Source: Pseudarthrobacter sp. C4D7 (GTDB lineage: Bacteria > Actinomycetota > Actinomycetes > Actinomycetales > Micrococcaceae). From it: DNA of 64,000 nt. The position numbers and the translations under genes were made by a program. The stretch spans positions 186,001-250,000 of the forward strand of contig NZ_JABFMW010000002.1 in assembly GCF_013359725.1 (NCBI RefSeq), in the 5' to 3' direction. How positions within the stretch are numbered: the stretch's first letter is position 1; each line of letters opens with the position of its first letter. Below, piece after piece: positions 1-8,325 of the stretch. The notes under the pieces are model-generated. The model did not search any database, was not told where the DNA came from, and was given only the letters and a program-made list of their open reading frames with translations.

Positions 1-1049
1 TGTGGCTCGGCGTCCTCCTGCTGGGCAACGCCTTCTTCGTGGCAGCGGAATTCGCCATCATGTCCGCGCGCCGCAGCCAGATCGAACCCTTGGCGGACGA
101 AGGCTCCAAGCGTGCCCAGACCACCCTGCGCGCCATGGAAAATGTCTCGCTGATGCTGGCGTGCGCACAGCTGGGCATCACGGTCTGTTCGCTGCTGATC
201 CTGCTGGTGGCCGAGCCGGCGATCCACCATCTGCTTGCTGTGCCCATCGAATCGGTGGGCTTGCCCGCGGAAGTGGCCGACGTGGCAGCCTTTGCCGTGG
301 CCCTGATGCTGGTGACCTTCCTGCACGTGACCTTCGGCGAGATGGTGCCAAAAAACATTTCGGTGTCCGTGGCGGACAAGGCGGCCCTGTTCCTGGCCCC
401 GCCGCTGCTGTTTATCTCGCGGCTGGTCCACCCCGTGATTTCGGTCCTCAACTGGTCCGCGAACCACATCCTCAAAGCGATGCGGATCGAACCCAAGGAC
501 GAGGTGACGTCCTCTTTCACCTTGGAGGAGGTCCAGTCGATCGTCCAGGAATCCACCCGCCACGGGCTGGTGGACGACGACGCCGGCCTGATCACCGGTG
601 CGCTCGAGTTCTCGGAGCACACGGCGGAGGACATCATGGTCCCGATCGAAAACCTGGTCATGCTGGGCGCATCCACCACGCCCGTGGAATTCGAGAAGGC
701 CGTGAGCCGCACGGGATTCTCCCGTTTCCCGATGCTTGACGACGAGGACATGCTGTACGGCTACCTCCACGTGAAGGACGTGCTGTCCATTCCGGAGTCC
801 GCCTATGAACGGCCGATCGCCGAGAGCCGGGTGCGCTCGCTGGCAAACCTGGCCCTGGGTGACGAGATCGAAAAAGCGATGTCGGTCATGCAGCGCACGG
901 GCTCACACCTGGCGCGTGTCATCGGGCCGGACGGCACCACGCGCGGCGTCCTCTTCCTCGAAGACGTCATCGAACAGCTGGTCGGAGAAATCAGGGACGC
1001 GACGCAGGCCACCGGCATCCGCCGCCTGGGCCAGCCGAACGGGGGCTGA
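1..1049 (+). CDS. CNNM-transmembrane/CBS-domain protein (hemolysin/CorC family), 5' truncated
   Basis: The reading frame is already open at base 3 and ends at TGA 1047-1049, so only the start is missing; 348 residues are visible. The first residues (WLGVLLLGNAFFVAAEF) begin the CNNM (DUF21) membrane domain, with about four hydrophobic segments in the first 150 residues and the motif GEMVPKN after the third. A pair of CBS-like repeats follows in roughly residues 190-320. The protein stops after the CBS pair, and I see no CorC_HlyC C-terminal domain. The family is linked to Mg2+ or other divalent cation export or sensing in the inner membrane, but the substrate cannot be told here. Related actinobacterial genes often sit in tandem with a longer paralogue, so the gene before this window may be its partner (inference). 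Confidence 0.85.
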   Translation, partial: WLGVLLLGNAFFVAAEFAIMSARRSQIEPLADEGSKRAQTTLRAMENVSLMLACAQLGITVCSLLILLVAEPAIHHLLAVPIESVGLPAEVADVAAFAVALMLVTFLHVTFGEMVPKNISVSVADKAALFLAPPLLFISRLVHPVISVLNWSANHILKAMRIEPKDEVTSSFTLEEVQSIVQESTRHGLVDDDAGLITGALEFSEHTAEDIMVPIENLVMLGASTTPVEFEKAVSRTGFSRFPMLDDEDMLYGYLHVKDVLSIPESAYERPIAESRVRSLANLALGDEIEKAMSVMQRTGSHLARVIGPDGTTRGVLFLEDVIEQLVGEIRDATQATGIRRLGQPNGG

Positions 1050-1117
1050 CGCTCCGGCACGGGCCCCTGCCGCCTTGGCAGGGGCCCTTCCGCTGCCGTA
1101 CGTAGTGGTGGAAGTCA

Positions 1118-1153
1118 ACCTAAATAGGAATCATTCGCATTTAGGTATAGGCT
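1118..1153 (+). promoter_or_regulatory. Probable Zur operator overlapping the znuACB promoter
   Basis: Bases 1118-1146 form a 29-bp interrupted palindrome centred on C1132. The outer arms ACCTAAAT and ATTTAGGT match perfectly, the inner core is GAATCATTC, and 12 of 14 base pairs match. A TAGGCT -10 element lies directly behind it at 1148-1153, so a bound repressor would cover the -35/spacer region. The core resembles the A/T-rich NATNATT-type boxes of Fur-family zinc regulators, and a Fur/Zur gene lies at 3857-4318. GAGG at 1187-1190 is the ribosome site for the GTG at 1197. Assignment to Zur is inference from position and palindrome shape. Confidence 0.65.
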
Positions 1154-1196
1154 GGGGATTGTTGTCCTCCCCATCCTGTGTGAACTGAGGTTATCC

Positions 1197-2183
1197 GTGC
1201 GCCGTCCAGCCGCTGCCAGCTCTTTCCTTGCCGCCCTCGCAGGGCTCGGCCTCCTGCTCAGTGCCTGCAGCCCGCAGCAACCCCAGGCCGCGAACCAAGG
1301 ACAGGAGATCAGCGTCGTAGCGTCAACGAACGTCTACGGTGACATTGCCCGCACCATTGGTGGTGACAAGGTCCAGGTGACGTCCATCATCAACAGCGCA
1401 GGGCAGGACCCGCACTCCTACGAGGCGACCGCCCAGGACCGGCTGGCCGTGTCCAAAGCCCGGCTCGTGATCGAAAACGGCGGCGGCTACGACGACTTCC
1501 TCCACACCCTGGTGGCAAGCAACAAGCTGGACGCCGAGTCGGTGCTGACCGCCGTCGACGTTTCCGGCCTCGCCCAGCCCGGCGACGCTGCCACTGACGG
1601 GACCACGGCCACCCACGACGCCGGGGACGGGCACGACGGGCACGACCACGGCGGCCTCAACGAACACGTCTGGTACAGCCTCCCTGCCATGGAGCGGATT
1701 GCCGACGGCATTGCCGGCAAGCTTGCCGCCCTGGACCCCGGTTCAGCCGCCACTTTCACCGCCAACGCGGACTCCTTCAAGTCCTCCTTGTCCGACCTGC
1801 ACGGCCGGCTCGATGCCATGAAATCCGCCGGGGGAGGCGGCAGGGTGGCCGTCACCGAGCCTGTCCCGATGTACCTGCTGGAAGACGCGGGGCTGTCGAA
1901 CGTGACACCGGAAGAGTACACGGCCGCCATCGAGGAGGGCGCAGATGTTCCGCCCGCCGTCCTGAAGGAAGCCACCGATCTGGTCGGATCCAGGACAGTC
2001 CGCCTGCTGGCCTACAACGCGCAGACGGAAGGGCCGCAGACTGAGGCACTGAAAAAGGCGGCAGAAAACGCAGGGGTACCGGTGGTGGACTTTACCGAGA
2101 CGCTGCCCGAAGGCAAGACCTACCTGCAGTGGATGACGGACAATGTGAACAACATCAGCAAGGTTCTGGAGACAAACAGGTGA
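1197..2183 (+). CDS. znuA: Zinc/manganese ABC transporter substrate-binding lipoprotein (ZnuA-like)
   Basis: This 328-residue member of the cluster 9 (TroA/ZnuA) family would capture extracytoplasmic Zn2+ or Mn2+ and deliver it to the ZnuBC permease. A signal peptide ends in lipobox LSAC with Cys24, so the protein is probably a membrane-anchored lipoprotein. The family metal ligand His73 lies in DPHSYE. A histidine/aspartate-rich loop at about residues 140-151 (HDAGDGHDGHDHGG) is typical of zinc rather than manganese binders. The GTG start has GAGG six bases upstream. The stop overlaps the GTG of the ATPase gene by four bases (GTGA), so the two are translationally coupled. A large palindrome lies 51-79 bp upstream. 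Zinc is the likelier substrate because of the His loop and the neighbouring zur. Confidence 0.9.
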   Translation: MRRPAAASSFLAALAGLGLLLSACSPQQPQAANQGQEISVVASTNVYGDIARTIGGDKVQVTSIINSAGQDPHSYEATAQDRLAVSKARLVIENGGGYDDFLHTLVASNKLDAESVLTAVDVSGLAQPGDAATDGTTATHDAGDGHDGHDHGGLNEHVWYSLPAMERIADGIAGKLAALDPGSAATFTANADSFKSSLSDLHGRLDAMKSAGGGGRVAVTEPVPMYLLEDAGLSNVTPEEYTAAIEEGADVPPAVLKEATDLVGSRTVRLLAYNAQTEGPQTEALKKAAENAGVPVVDFTETLPEGKTYLQWMTDNVNNISKVLETNR

Positions 2184-2995
2184 AATCCGTCGTCAGCCTC
2201 AAAGGGGCGTGCCTCAAGTTCGGCCAACGCACGCTCTGGGAGGACCTTGACCTGGACATCAGGCCCGGCGAGTTTTTCGCCGTGCTGGGTCCCAACGGCA
2301 GTGGCAAGACCAGCTTCCTGAAAGTCCTGCTGGGCCTGCAGAAGCTGCACGCGGGAGAAGTGTCGCTTGGCGGGAAGCCTGTGGAGCGCGGCAGCAGCCT
2401 GATCGGCTACATTCCCCAGCAGAAGTCCTTTGCGCCGGACACGCCCATGCGGGCCCGCGACCTGGTGGGACTCGGAGTGGACGGCCACCGCTGGGGTATC
2501 CGGCTCTCGCCTGCCAGGACAAACCGCAAGGTGGACCAGCTCCTGGAGCTGGTGGGTGCCTCCGACTACGCCAATGTCCCGGTGGGCCAGCTCTCCGGCG
2601 GCGAGCAGCAGCGGCTTCGGGTGGCCCAGGCCCTGGCAAACGATCCGCAGGTCCTGCTCTGTGACGAACCCCTGTTGTCGCTTGACCTGCACCACCAGCA
2701 GGCTGTGAGCGCGCTGATCAGCAAGGAAAGCCGTGAGAACAACAGCGCGGTGGTATTCGTCACGCACGAAATCAATCCGATTATCGAGTACGTGGACCGT
2801 GTCCTCTACCTCGCCGGGGGCCGTTTCCGGGTCGGCGCCCCGGACGAGGTCATGACCACCGAGGTACTCTCGGATCTTTACGGCAGCCATGTTGAGGTGA
2901 TCCGCGCCAATGGCCGGCTGGTGGTGGTCGGCCTTCCCGACGCCACCACCCATCACCACGCCGGGGCGGACGCGATGGCAGGGGAGGTGGCGTAA
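2180..2995 (+). CDS. znuC: Zinc ABC transporter ATP-binding protein (ZnuC-like)
   Basis: A 271-residue ABC ATPase energising metal import with ZnuA and ZnuB. Walker A is GPNGSGKT at residues 37-44, the signature is LSGGEQQRL, Walker B is VLLCDEP, and the H-loop histidine is in VTHE. I chose the GTG at 2180 rather than the in-frame start at 2129 because it overlaps the znuA stop as GTGA and the ABC fold begins right after it; the longer version would only add residues read from inside znuA. The C-terminus carries a short histidine cluster (THHHAG), also seen in other metal ABC ATPases. Its TAA shares one base with the ATG of the permease gene. Confidence 0.92.
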   Translation: MKSVVSLKGACLKFGQRTLWEDLDLDIRPGEFFAVLGPNGSGKTSFLKVLLGLQKLHAGEVSLGGKPVERGSSLIGYIPQQKSFAPDTPMRARDLVGLGVDGHRWGIRLSPARTNRKVDQLLELVGASDYANVPVGQLSGGEQQRLRVAQALANDPQVLLCDEPLLSLDLHHQQAVSALISKESRENNSAVVFVTHEINPIIEYVDRVLYLAGGRFRVGAPDEVMTTEVLSDLYGSHVEVIRANGRLVVVGLPDATTHHHAGADAMAGEVA

Positions 2996-3879
2996 TGGAC
3001 GCCGACAGCATCCTGGGTGCGATCTTCAATTTCGACAACTACGGCGAACTGCTGGTCCTGGTCCAGAATTCCATCTGGGCGGGCGCCATCCTGGGGCTCC
3101 TTGGCGGCCTGGTGGGCACCTTCGTCATGAAGCGGGACCTTGCCTTCGCCGTGCACGGCATCTCCGAGCTGTCCTTTGCCGGGGCAGCCTTTGCGCTCCT
3201 GATCGGCGCGGACGTGGTCTTCGGGTCGCTGGTGGGATCGGTGGCGGCCGCGCTGCTGCTGGGCCTGATGGGCGTCCGGGCGCGGGACAAGAATTCAATC
3301 ATCGGGGTCATCATGCCGTTCGGCCTGGGACTGGGCATCCTGTTCCTGTCCCTGTACCAGGGCCGGGCCGCCAATAAGTTCGGGCTGCTGACCGGGCAGA
3401 TCGTCTCCGTCGACACAGTCCAGCTCCAGGTACTCGCCGGAACTGCCGTCGTCGTCATCCTTGTGCTGGCGGCCGTCTGGCGGCCCCTTAACTTCGCCAG
3501 CGTCGATCCGGAACTTGCCGAAGCGCGGGGAGTCCCAGTCCGCAGCCTGGCCCTCGTCTTCATGATTGTCCTGGGCGTCAGCGTGGCCCTGTCCATCCAG
3601 GTGGTGGGTGCACTCCTGGTCCTCGCCCTGCTGATCACCCCGGCTGCCGCGGCAATGCGGGTAACGTCCTCGCCGGTGGCGGCCGTGGTCCTCAGCGTGG
3701 TCTTCGCCGTGACTGCCACAGTGGGCGGCATCCTGCTGGCTCTGGGCGGACGGATCCCCATCAGCCCCTATGTCACCACGTTGTCGTTCCTGATCTACGT
3801 GGTGTGCCGGGGCATCGGATCGGTGCGGGCGTCCAAGGGAATCAACGGACGGGTGCTTACAGCTTCCCGGCAGCCTTAA
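2995..3879 (+). CDS. znuB: Zinc ABC transporter permease (ZnuB-like)
   Basis: A 294-residue integral membrane subunit of the ABC-3 family (ZnuB/MntB/TroC). It is strongly hydrophobic throughout, with about eight membrane spans. The family signature is seen around residues 40-75 (LGGLVGTFVMKRDLAFAVHG) and in the region ending VVGALLVLALLITPAAAA. Its ATG uses the last base of the znuC stop. The 3' end overlaps the 3' end of the convergent zur gene by 23 bp (3857-3879), so the two transcripts would be antisense at their ends. Function follows from the family and the complete znuACB set. Confidence 0.92.
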   Translation: MDADSILGAIFNFDNYGELLVLVQNSIWAGAILGLLGGLVGTFVMKRDLAFAVHGISELSFAGAAFALLIGADVVFGSLVGSVAAALLLGLMGVRARDKNSIIGVIMPFGLGLGILFLSLYQGRAANKFGLLTGQIVSVDTVQLQVLAGTAVVVILVLAAVWRPLNFASVDPELAEARGVPVRSLALVFMIVLGVSVALSIQVVGALLVLALLITPAAAAMRVTSSPVAAVVLSVVFAVTATVGGILLALGGRIPISPYVTTLSFLIYVVCRGIGSVRASKGINGRVLTASRQP

Positions 3880-4318
3880 GGGCGGTGCAGTCCGGGCACA
3901 GCCCGAAGATTTCCACCGTGTGGTCCACTTCGGTGAACCCATGCTCCGCCGCCGTGCGCACGGCCCATGTCTCCACGGCGGGGGCCTCCACCTCCACGGC
4001 CTTTCCGCAGTTCCTGCACAGCAGGTGGTGATGGTGGCCGGTCACAGCGCAGCGGCGGTACACGGCCTCCCCGTCCCCGTTGCGCAGCACGTCCACCAGG
4101 CCCTCATCGGCAAGGGACTGCAGGATCCGGTACGCGGTGGCCAGCGATACGGACACGCCCTGGTTCTGCAGGATCCGATAGAGCTCCTGCGTGCTGACGA
4201 AGTCGTCAAGCCTGTCCAGCGCGGCACTGACGGCCTTGCGCTGCTTGGTGACACGCTGTTCCTTGCCGCCTCCTGCCGGGGACAGGGCGGCGGAATCAGC
4301 CTTGGCGCCGATCGGCAT
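3857..4318 (-). CDS. zur: Fur-family transcriptional regulator, probably Zur
   Basis: A 153-residue Fur-superfamily repressor. The N-terminal winged helix carries RVTKQRKAVSAALDRLDDF and the recognition region SLATAYRILQSLADEG; the C-terminal dimerisation domain follows. Two CxxC pairs (CRNC and CPDC) make the structural zinc site, and a GHHHHLLC cluster supplies regulatory metal ligands. The ATG at 4318 is preferred over an in-frame TTG at 4345. Its position beside znuACB and the palindrome at 1118 indicates a zinc-uptake repressor rather than an iron or peroxide sensor. It converges on znuB and diverges from the hydrolase gene at 4410. No clear copy of the 1118 palindrome precedes it, so autoregulation is not apparent. 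Confidence 0.88.
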   Translation of the reverse strand: MPIGAKADSAALSPAGGGKEQRVTKQRKAVSAALDRLDDFVSTQELYRILQNQGVSVSLATAYRILQSLADEGLVDVLRNGDGEAVYRRCAVTGHHHHLLCRNCGKAVEVEAPAVETWAVRTAAEHGFTEVDHTVEIFGLCPDCTALKAAGKL

Positions 4319-4379
4319 GGACGAACTCGCTTCCGTGGGGGGCAAACATCAAGATTACCAGCCGGATCTTCATGGACAG

Positions 4380-4402
4380 CGTTCCGGAACGGACCCTAGG
4401 CT
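4380..4402 (+). promoter_or_regulatory. Promoter of the MBL-fold hydrolase gene with adjoining 12-bp palindrome
   Basis: TAGGCT at 4397-4402 is followed by seven bases and the ATG at 4410, the spacing of a leaderless transcript. Just upstream, 4380-4391 is a perfect 12-bp palindrome (CGTTCCGGAACG) in the zur/hydrolase intergenic region. It could be an operator, but no regulator is identified. Confidence 0.5.
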
Positions 4403-4409
4403 GGCGCGT

Positions 4410-5066
4410 ATGAAGCTGACCAAATACACCCATGCCTGTGTCCGGCTCGAGAAGGAGGGCCAGGTCCTGGTCCTCGATCCCGGGACCTTTTCCGAATCCG
4501 AAGAGGCGCTCTCAGGAGCCCACGCCGTCCTGGTGACGCACGAACATGCAGACCACCTGGACGCCGAGGCAGTGCGGACAGCCATGGAGGCCAACAAGGG
4601 CCTTGAGCTCCACGCACCCGCGGGCGTGGCACAGCAGCTGCGCCAGGATGGCCCGAGTGCCGCGGACCGCATCCATGACGTGGATCCGGGGGCCTCGTTC
4701 CAGGCGGCAGGGTTCGACATCCGCAGCTTTGGCGGCCAGCATGCCCTGATCCACCCCCAGATCCCCATGGTGGCCAACATCGGCTTCCTGGTGGACGGGA
4801 ACGTCTACCACCCGGGGGATTCCTTCGTCATCCCGGACGGCATCAGCGTCCAGACGCTCCTGGTCCCGCTGCACGCACCCTGGAGCAAGTCAGCCGAGGT
4901 GGTCGACTTCGTGATCGGCGTCCGGGCACCGCGGGCGTTCCAGATCCACGACGGCCTGCTCAATGCCACCGGGCTCGGCATCGTCGAAAGCCACGTCAAG
5001 CGGATTGGGGCCAAATACGGCACGGATTACCGTCATCTGGAGCCCCGCGAGTCAGCGGAGGTCTAG
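4410..5066 (+). CDS. MBL-fold metallo-hydrolase (UlaG/UPF0173-like)
   Basis: A 218-residue cytosolic metallo-beta-lactamase-fold protein. The metal-binding signature THEHADHLD is at about residues 46-54, with later histidines in GGQHA and HPGDSF that fit the fold. The N-terminus ([17 protein letters not shown]) is typical of the UlaG/YtkL subgroup, for which few substrates are known. The ATG at 4410 is preferred over upstream in-frame codons because family homology starts there and a TAGGCT -10 lies seven bases before it. It converges on the cysteine desulfhydrase-like gene with a 4-bp end overlap. No specific substrate can be assigned; zinc use makes a link to the adjacent zur possible but unproven. 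Confidence 0.85.
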   Translation: MKLTKYTHACVRLEKEGQVLVLDPGTFSESEEALSGAHAVLVTHEHADHLDAEAVRTAMEANKGLELHAPAGVAQQLRQDGPSAADRIHDVDPGASFQAAGFDIRSFGGQHALIHPQIPMVANIGFLVDGNVYHPGDSFVIPDGISVQTLLVPLHAPWSKSAEVVDFVIGVRAPRAFQIHDGLLNATGLGIVESHVKRIGAKYGTDYRHLEPRESAEV

Positions 5067-6166
5067 CCCGCCCATTCCCCGGTGTCCAGGAAACGCGCAA
5101 TGACCGCTTCGTACGGTGCCGGATCCAGCCCTTGGCCAGCCAGCCAGTCCTGGTTCCAGTAGCTGCCCGCATAGCGGTCGCCGCCGTCGCACATCAAGGA
5201 CACCACACAGCCGCGGCGGCCTTCCGCCGCCATGCCGGCAATGGTCTGCCACACACCCCACAGGTTGGTGCCGGTGGACGGCCCCGCGTGCAGTCCGGCG
5301 TAGGAACGAAGGTGCCGCATCGCGGCTACGGACGCCGCATCCGGTACCTGGACCATTCTGTCGATCACTGTCGGGATGAAGCTGGGCTCCATGCGTGCCC
5401 GCCCGATGCCTTCGATCCGGGACGGCAGGCCGGTGGGCTTACCGGCTGGTTCCCCCAGCCAGCCGGGGTAGAACGCGGAGTTTTCCGGGTCCACCACCAG
5501 CAGCCTGGTGGGATGGCTGTGGTAGCGCAGGTAGCGGCCGATCGTGGCGCTGGTTCCGCCGGTGCCGGCCCCCACCACGATCCAGTCCGGCACCGGGTGC
5601 GGCTCCAGGCCCAACTGGCCGAAGATCGATTCGGCGATGTTGTTGTTGCCGCGCCAGTCCGTGGCCCGCTCGGCGTAGGTGAACTGGTCCATGTAATGAC
5701 CGTTGCAGGTGGCAGCCACCTCTTCGGCGGCCGCGTACACTTCTGACGCGTTCTCCACCAGCAGGCATGAGCCGCCGAACTGTTCGATCAGCGCGATCTT
5801 TTCGGGACTGGTGGTGCGTGCCATCACGGCGACGAACGGGAGCCCCAGCAGTTGGGCGAAGTAGGCTTCCGAAACAGCAGTACTTCCGCTGGACGCCTCA
5901 ACGATGGTGGTGTCCTTGCGGATCCAGCCGTTGACCAGGCCAAACAGGAACAGCGACCTGGCCAGCCGGTGCTTGAGGCTGCCGGAGCGGTGCGTTGACT
6001 CGTCCTTGAGGTACAGCTGGATGCCCCAATGCTCCGGCAACGCCACGGAGTACAGGTGCGTGTCCGCTGACCGGTTGTTTTCCGCAGTGATGGTCCGGAT
6101 GGCCTGGTCCGCCCAGTCGCGGTCCGTTCCACTGGTGCCCGTGCCGGTGCTGCCCTCGATCTTCAC
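5063..6166 (-). CDS. cds1: PLP-dependent cysteine synthase-family protein, likely L-cysteine desulfhydrase (Cds1-like)
   Basis: A 367-residue fold-type II PLP enzyme. The Schiff-base lysine is Lys65 in [11 protein letters not shown], the substrate loop is EASSGSTA, and the phosphate-binding glycine loop is [13 protein letters not shown]. It differs from ordinary CysK/CysM: the lysine sits in SLKHR, not SxKDR, and there is a longer C-terminal half with [16 protein letters not shown]. These features match the actinobacterial Cds1 group (M. tuberculosis Rv3684), which releases H2S, pyruvate and ammonia from cysteine. The start is GTG at 6166, with TAGGCT six bases upstream (6173-6178, minus strand), so probably leaderless. 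Divergent from the sulfurtransferase gene, which supports a sulfide/sulfane-sulfur role. Cysteine synthase activity is the alternative. Confidence 0.8.
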   Translation of the reverse strand: MKIEGSTGTGTSGTDRDWADQAIRTITAENNRSADTHLYSVALPEHWGIQLYLKDESTHRSGSLKHRLARSLFLFGLVNGWIRKDTTIVEASSGSTAVSEAYFAQLLGLPFVAVMARTTSPEKIALIEQFGGSCLLVENASEVYAAAEEVAATCNGHYMDQFTYAERATDWRGNNNIAESIFGQLGLEPHPVPDWIVVGAGTGGTSATIGRYLRYHSHPTRLLVVDPENSAFYPGWLGEPAGKPTGLPSRIEGIGRARMEPSFIPTVIDRMVQVPDAASVAAMRHLRSYAGLHAGPSTGTNLWGVWQTIAGMAAEGRRGCVVSLMCDGGDRYAGSYWNQDWLAGQGLDPAPYEAVIARFLDTGEWAG

Positions 6167-6172
6167 CGCACC

Positions 6173-6208
6173 AGCCTACCCGCGGCAGCCGGATTGCCCG
6201 TCTAAAGT
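6173..6208. promoter_or_regulatory. Divergent promoters of cds1 and the sulfurtransferase gene
   Basis: On the minus strand TAGGCT (plus-strand 6173-6178) lies six bases before the cds1 GTG. On the plus strand TAAAGT at 6203-6208 is a -10 candidate that would give a leader of about 45 bases containing AAGGAG just before the ATG at 6260. The two promoters are about 30 bp apart. Confidence 0.5.
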
Positions 6209-6259
6209 TGGACCGTTGCCCGCGCCGGCAGATGGCGCTGATCCCGCAGAAGGAGCACC

Positions 6260-7153
6260 ATGAAGCCGCTGATTGACGTTCCCGGCCTTGACGCCAGGAT
6301 TGCTGCCGGACACCGGACGGTGCTGCTGGACGTGCGCTGGGCGCTCGGAGATCCGCACGGCCGCGACCACTACCTGGCGGAGCACCTCCCGGGCGCAGTC
6401 TTCGTTGACCTGGCCACGGAGCTGGCAGATCCGGCCGTACCGGACCGGGGGCGGCACCCCTTGCCGTCCCGCGTCCGTTTCCAAGAGACGGCCCGTCGAT
6501 GGGGTGTGCGTCAAGGCGACGTGGTGGTTGCCTACGACGACAGCGGCAACATGGCGGCGGCGCGGCTCTGGTGGATGCTGCGCGACGCCGGCCTGGCGGA
6601 GGTTTACCTGCTCGACGGCGGCCTGGGCGCCTGGCGTGCCGCGGGCCTGCCGCTTGAAGCGGGCAGCGTCCACCCCGTCCCCGGCGACGTCGAGCTGGGC
6701 AGCGGGCAGATGCCCGTGGTCGACGCCGGTGCTGCCGCCGCCTGGCCACAGGGCGGCCTGCTGCTCGATGCGAGGGCGGGGGAGCGCTACCGGGGCGAGG
6801 TTGAACCGGTCGACCCCCGGGCCGGCCATATTCCCGGCGCAGTCAGTGCGCCCACCACAGCGAACGTGGACCAGTCCGGGAAATTCCTGGCACCGTCGGA
6901 GCTGCGGCAGAGGTTCGAATCCGTGGGCGTCCAGGACGGCCGCCCGGTGGCCGTGTATTGCGGCTCCGGCGTCACGGCAGCCCATGAGGTGGCCGCACTG
7001 GAACTGGCCGGGTTCTCCGCTGCCCTCTACCCGGGCTCCTTCTCCGAATGGTCGAACCGCGCTGACCTGCCGGTGGCCACCGGCGCGGAACCGGGGGACG
7101 GTGCCGGTCCGGGTGGAAACTACGGTCAACCCGGGGGTAGCGTCGCACTATGA
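6260..7153 (+). CDS. sseA: 3-mercaptopyruvate/thiosulfate sulfurtransferase (tandem rhodanese)
   Basis: A 297-residue protein with two rhodanese domains. The N-terminal one (about 1-140) is inactive and carries the LLDVRW and HLPGAVFVD motifs. The C-terminal one (about 150-290) has catalytic Cys234 in the loop CGSGVTA. That loop is the form found in 3-mercaptopyruvate sulfurtransferases such as E. coli SseA, rather than the CRKGVT of thiosulfate-preferring enzymes. It would move sulfur from 3-mercaptopyruvate to thiols or cyanide. AAGGAG precedes the ATG. The stop overlaps the ATG of the dehydrogenase gene (ATGA). Next to a cysteine desulfhydrase-like gene it could form part of an H2S/persulfide module (inference). 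Confidence 0.88.
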   Translation: MKPLIDVPGLDARIAAGHRTVLLDVRWALGDPHGRDHYLAEHLPGAVFVDLATELADPAVPDRGRHPLPSRVRFQETARRWGVRQGDVVVAYDDSGNMAAARLWWMLRDAGLAEVYLLDGGLGAWRAAGLPLEAGSVHPVPGDVELGSGQMPVVDAGAAAAWPQGGLLLDARAGERYRGEVEPVDPRAGHIPGAVSAPTTANVDQSGKFLAPSELRQRFESVGVQDGRPVAVYCGSGVTAAHEVAALELAGFSAALYPGSFSEWSNRADLPVATGAEPGDGAGPGGNYGQPGGSVAL

Positions 7154-8325
7154 CTCCAGGACGCCCCGTACCACCGCCCCTTGCCCACCCGATCCCGACG
7201 GCCGCCGCCGCACCGGCAGCAGCCGAAGACACAACAGCCGCAGGCACCGGCGTGCTGGCAGCAGCGTACGGCGCAGTGTCCGGAGACAGCGGCCTGGTGC
7301 CGCTGACAGTCGCCCGGCGCGCCCCCAAGCCGGACGACGTGGAGATCGCCATTGAGTTTTGCGGACTCTGCCACTCCGATGTGCACGCCACCCGGGGAGA
7401 GTGGGGCGGCCAGGCATACCCGTTGGTCCCGGGCCACGAAATCGTGGGAAAGGTCAGCAGGACAGGCGCTAACGTCACCGACTTCGCGGTGGGCGACCGC
7501 GTGGGCGTTGGCTGTATGGTGAACTCCTGCCGCGAATGCGAGAGCTGCCTGGACGGCCTTGAGCAATACTGCGAAAACGGGATGACCGGCACCTACGGCG
7601 CCAAGGACCGGCGCAACGGAGACGCCGTGACCCAGGGCGGCTACGCATCCTCGATTGTGGTGGACCGCCGCTACGTCCTCCGCGTCCCGGAATCGTTGGA
7701 TCCGGCAGCCACCGCGCCCCTGCTGTGTGCCGGCGTCACCACCTTTTCGCCGCTGCGCCACTTCGACGTCGAGGAAGGTGACGTGGTGGGCGTGGTAGGA
7801 CTTGGCGGACTCGGCCACATGGCCGTCAAGCTGGCCAAGGCCATGGGGGCAAAGGTGGTGGTGTTCACCACCTCCGAATCCAAGGTTGCGGCCGCCCTCG
7901 AACTTGGAGCGGATGAGGTGGTGCTGTCCCGTGACGAGGACGCCATGGCCGCCGCAAACCGCACCATCGACCTCATCATCGACACTGTGGCCGCGCCACA
8001 CGACCTGAACCCGTTCTTCCGCACCCTGCGCGTTGACGGCGCACTGTTCCAGCTGGGACTCCCCTCCGAGGCCATGCCGCCGGTCAACCCGGGTGCCCTG
8101 ATCCGGCGCAGGATTGCCTACGCAGGGTCGCTGATCGGGAGCATCGCCGAAACGCAGGAAATGCTCGACTTCTGCGCTGAACACGGCGTGGTGGCCGATA
8201 TCGAAATGGTGTCCGCCGGCCAGCTCAATGAGGCCTACGACCGGATGGTCGCAGGCGACGTAAAGTACCGCTTCGTGCTGGACGCCGGCACGCTCCAGGC
8301 AGCAGCAGGAAAGGCAGACGCATGA
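7150..8325 (+). CDS. Zinc-dependent NAD(P) alcohol dehydrogenase (cinnamyl-alcohol/YahK type)
   Basis: A 391-residue medium-chain dehydrogenase/reductase. The catalytic zinc motif is CGLCHSDVHA (Cys74) with GHE at about 98-100. The structural zinc cysteines are in CRECESCLDGLEQYC, and the Rossmann motif is GLGGLGHMAVK. The pattern fits the YahK/cinnamyl alcohol dehydrogenase subgroup, usually NADPH-linked aldehyde reductases with broad specificity. The first 45 residues are an Ala/Pro-rich extension not normally present. The ATG at 7150 overlaps the sulfurtransferase stop, but an internal start near the conserved domain is possible. Its TGA overlaps the ATG of the HIT gene. The zinc requirement fits the local zinc theme, but a functional link to sulfur is not evident. 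Confidence 0.88.
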   Translation: MTPGRPVPPPLAHPIPTAAAAPAAAEDTTAAGTGVLAAAYGAVSGDSGLVPLTVARRAPKPDDVEIAIEFCGLCHSDVHATRGEWGGQAYPLVPGHEIVGKVSRTGANVTDFAVGDRVGVGCMVNSCRECESCLDGLEQYCENGMTGTYGAKDRRNGDAVTQGGYASSIVVDRRYVLRVPESLDPAATAPLLCAGVTTFSPLRHFDVEEGDVVGVVGLGGLGHMAVKLAKAMGAKVVVFTTSESKVAAALELGADEVVLSRDEDAMAAANRTIDLIIDTVAAPHDLNPFFRTLRVDGALFQLGLPSEAMPPVNPGALIRRRIAYAGSLIGSIAETQEMLDFCAEHGVVADIEMVSAGQLNEAYDRMVAGDVKYRFVLDAGTLQAAAGKADA

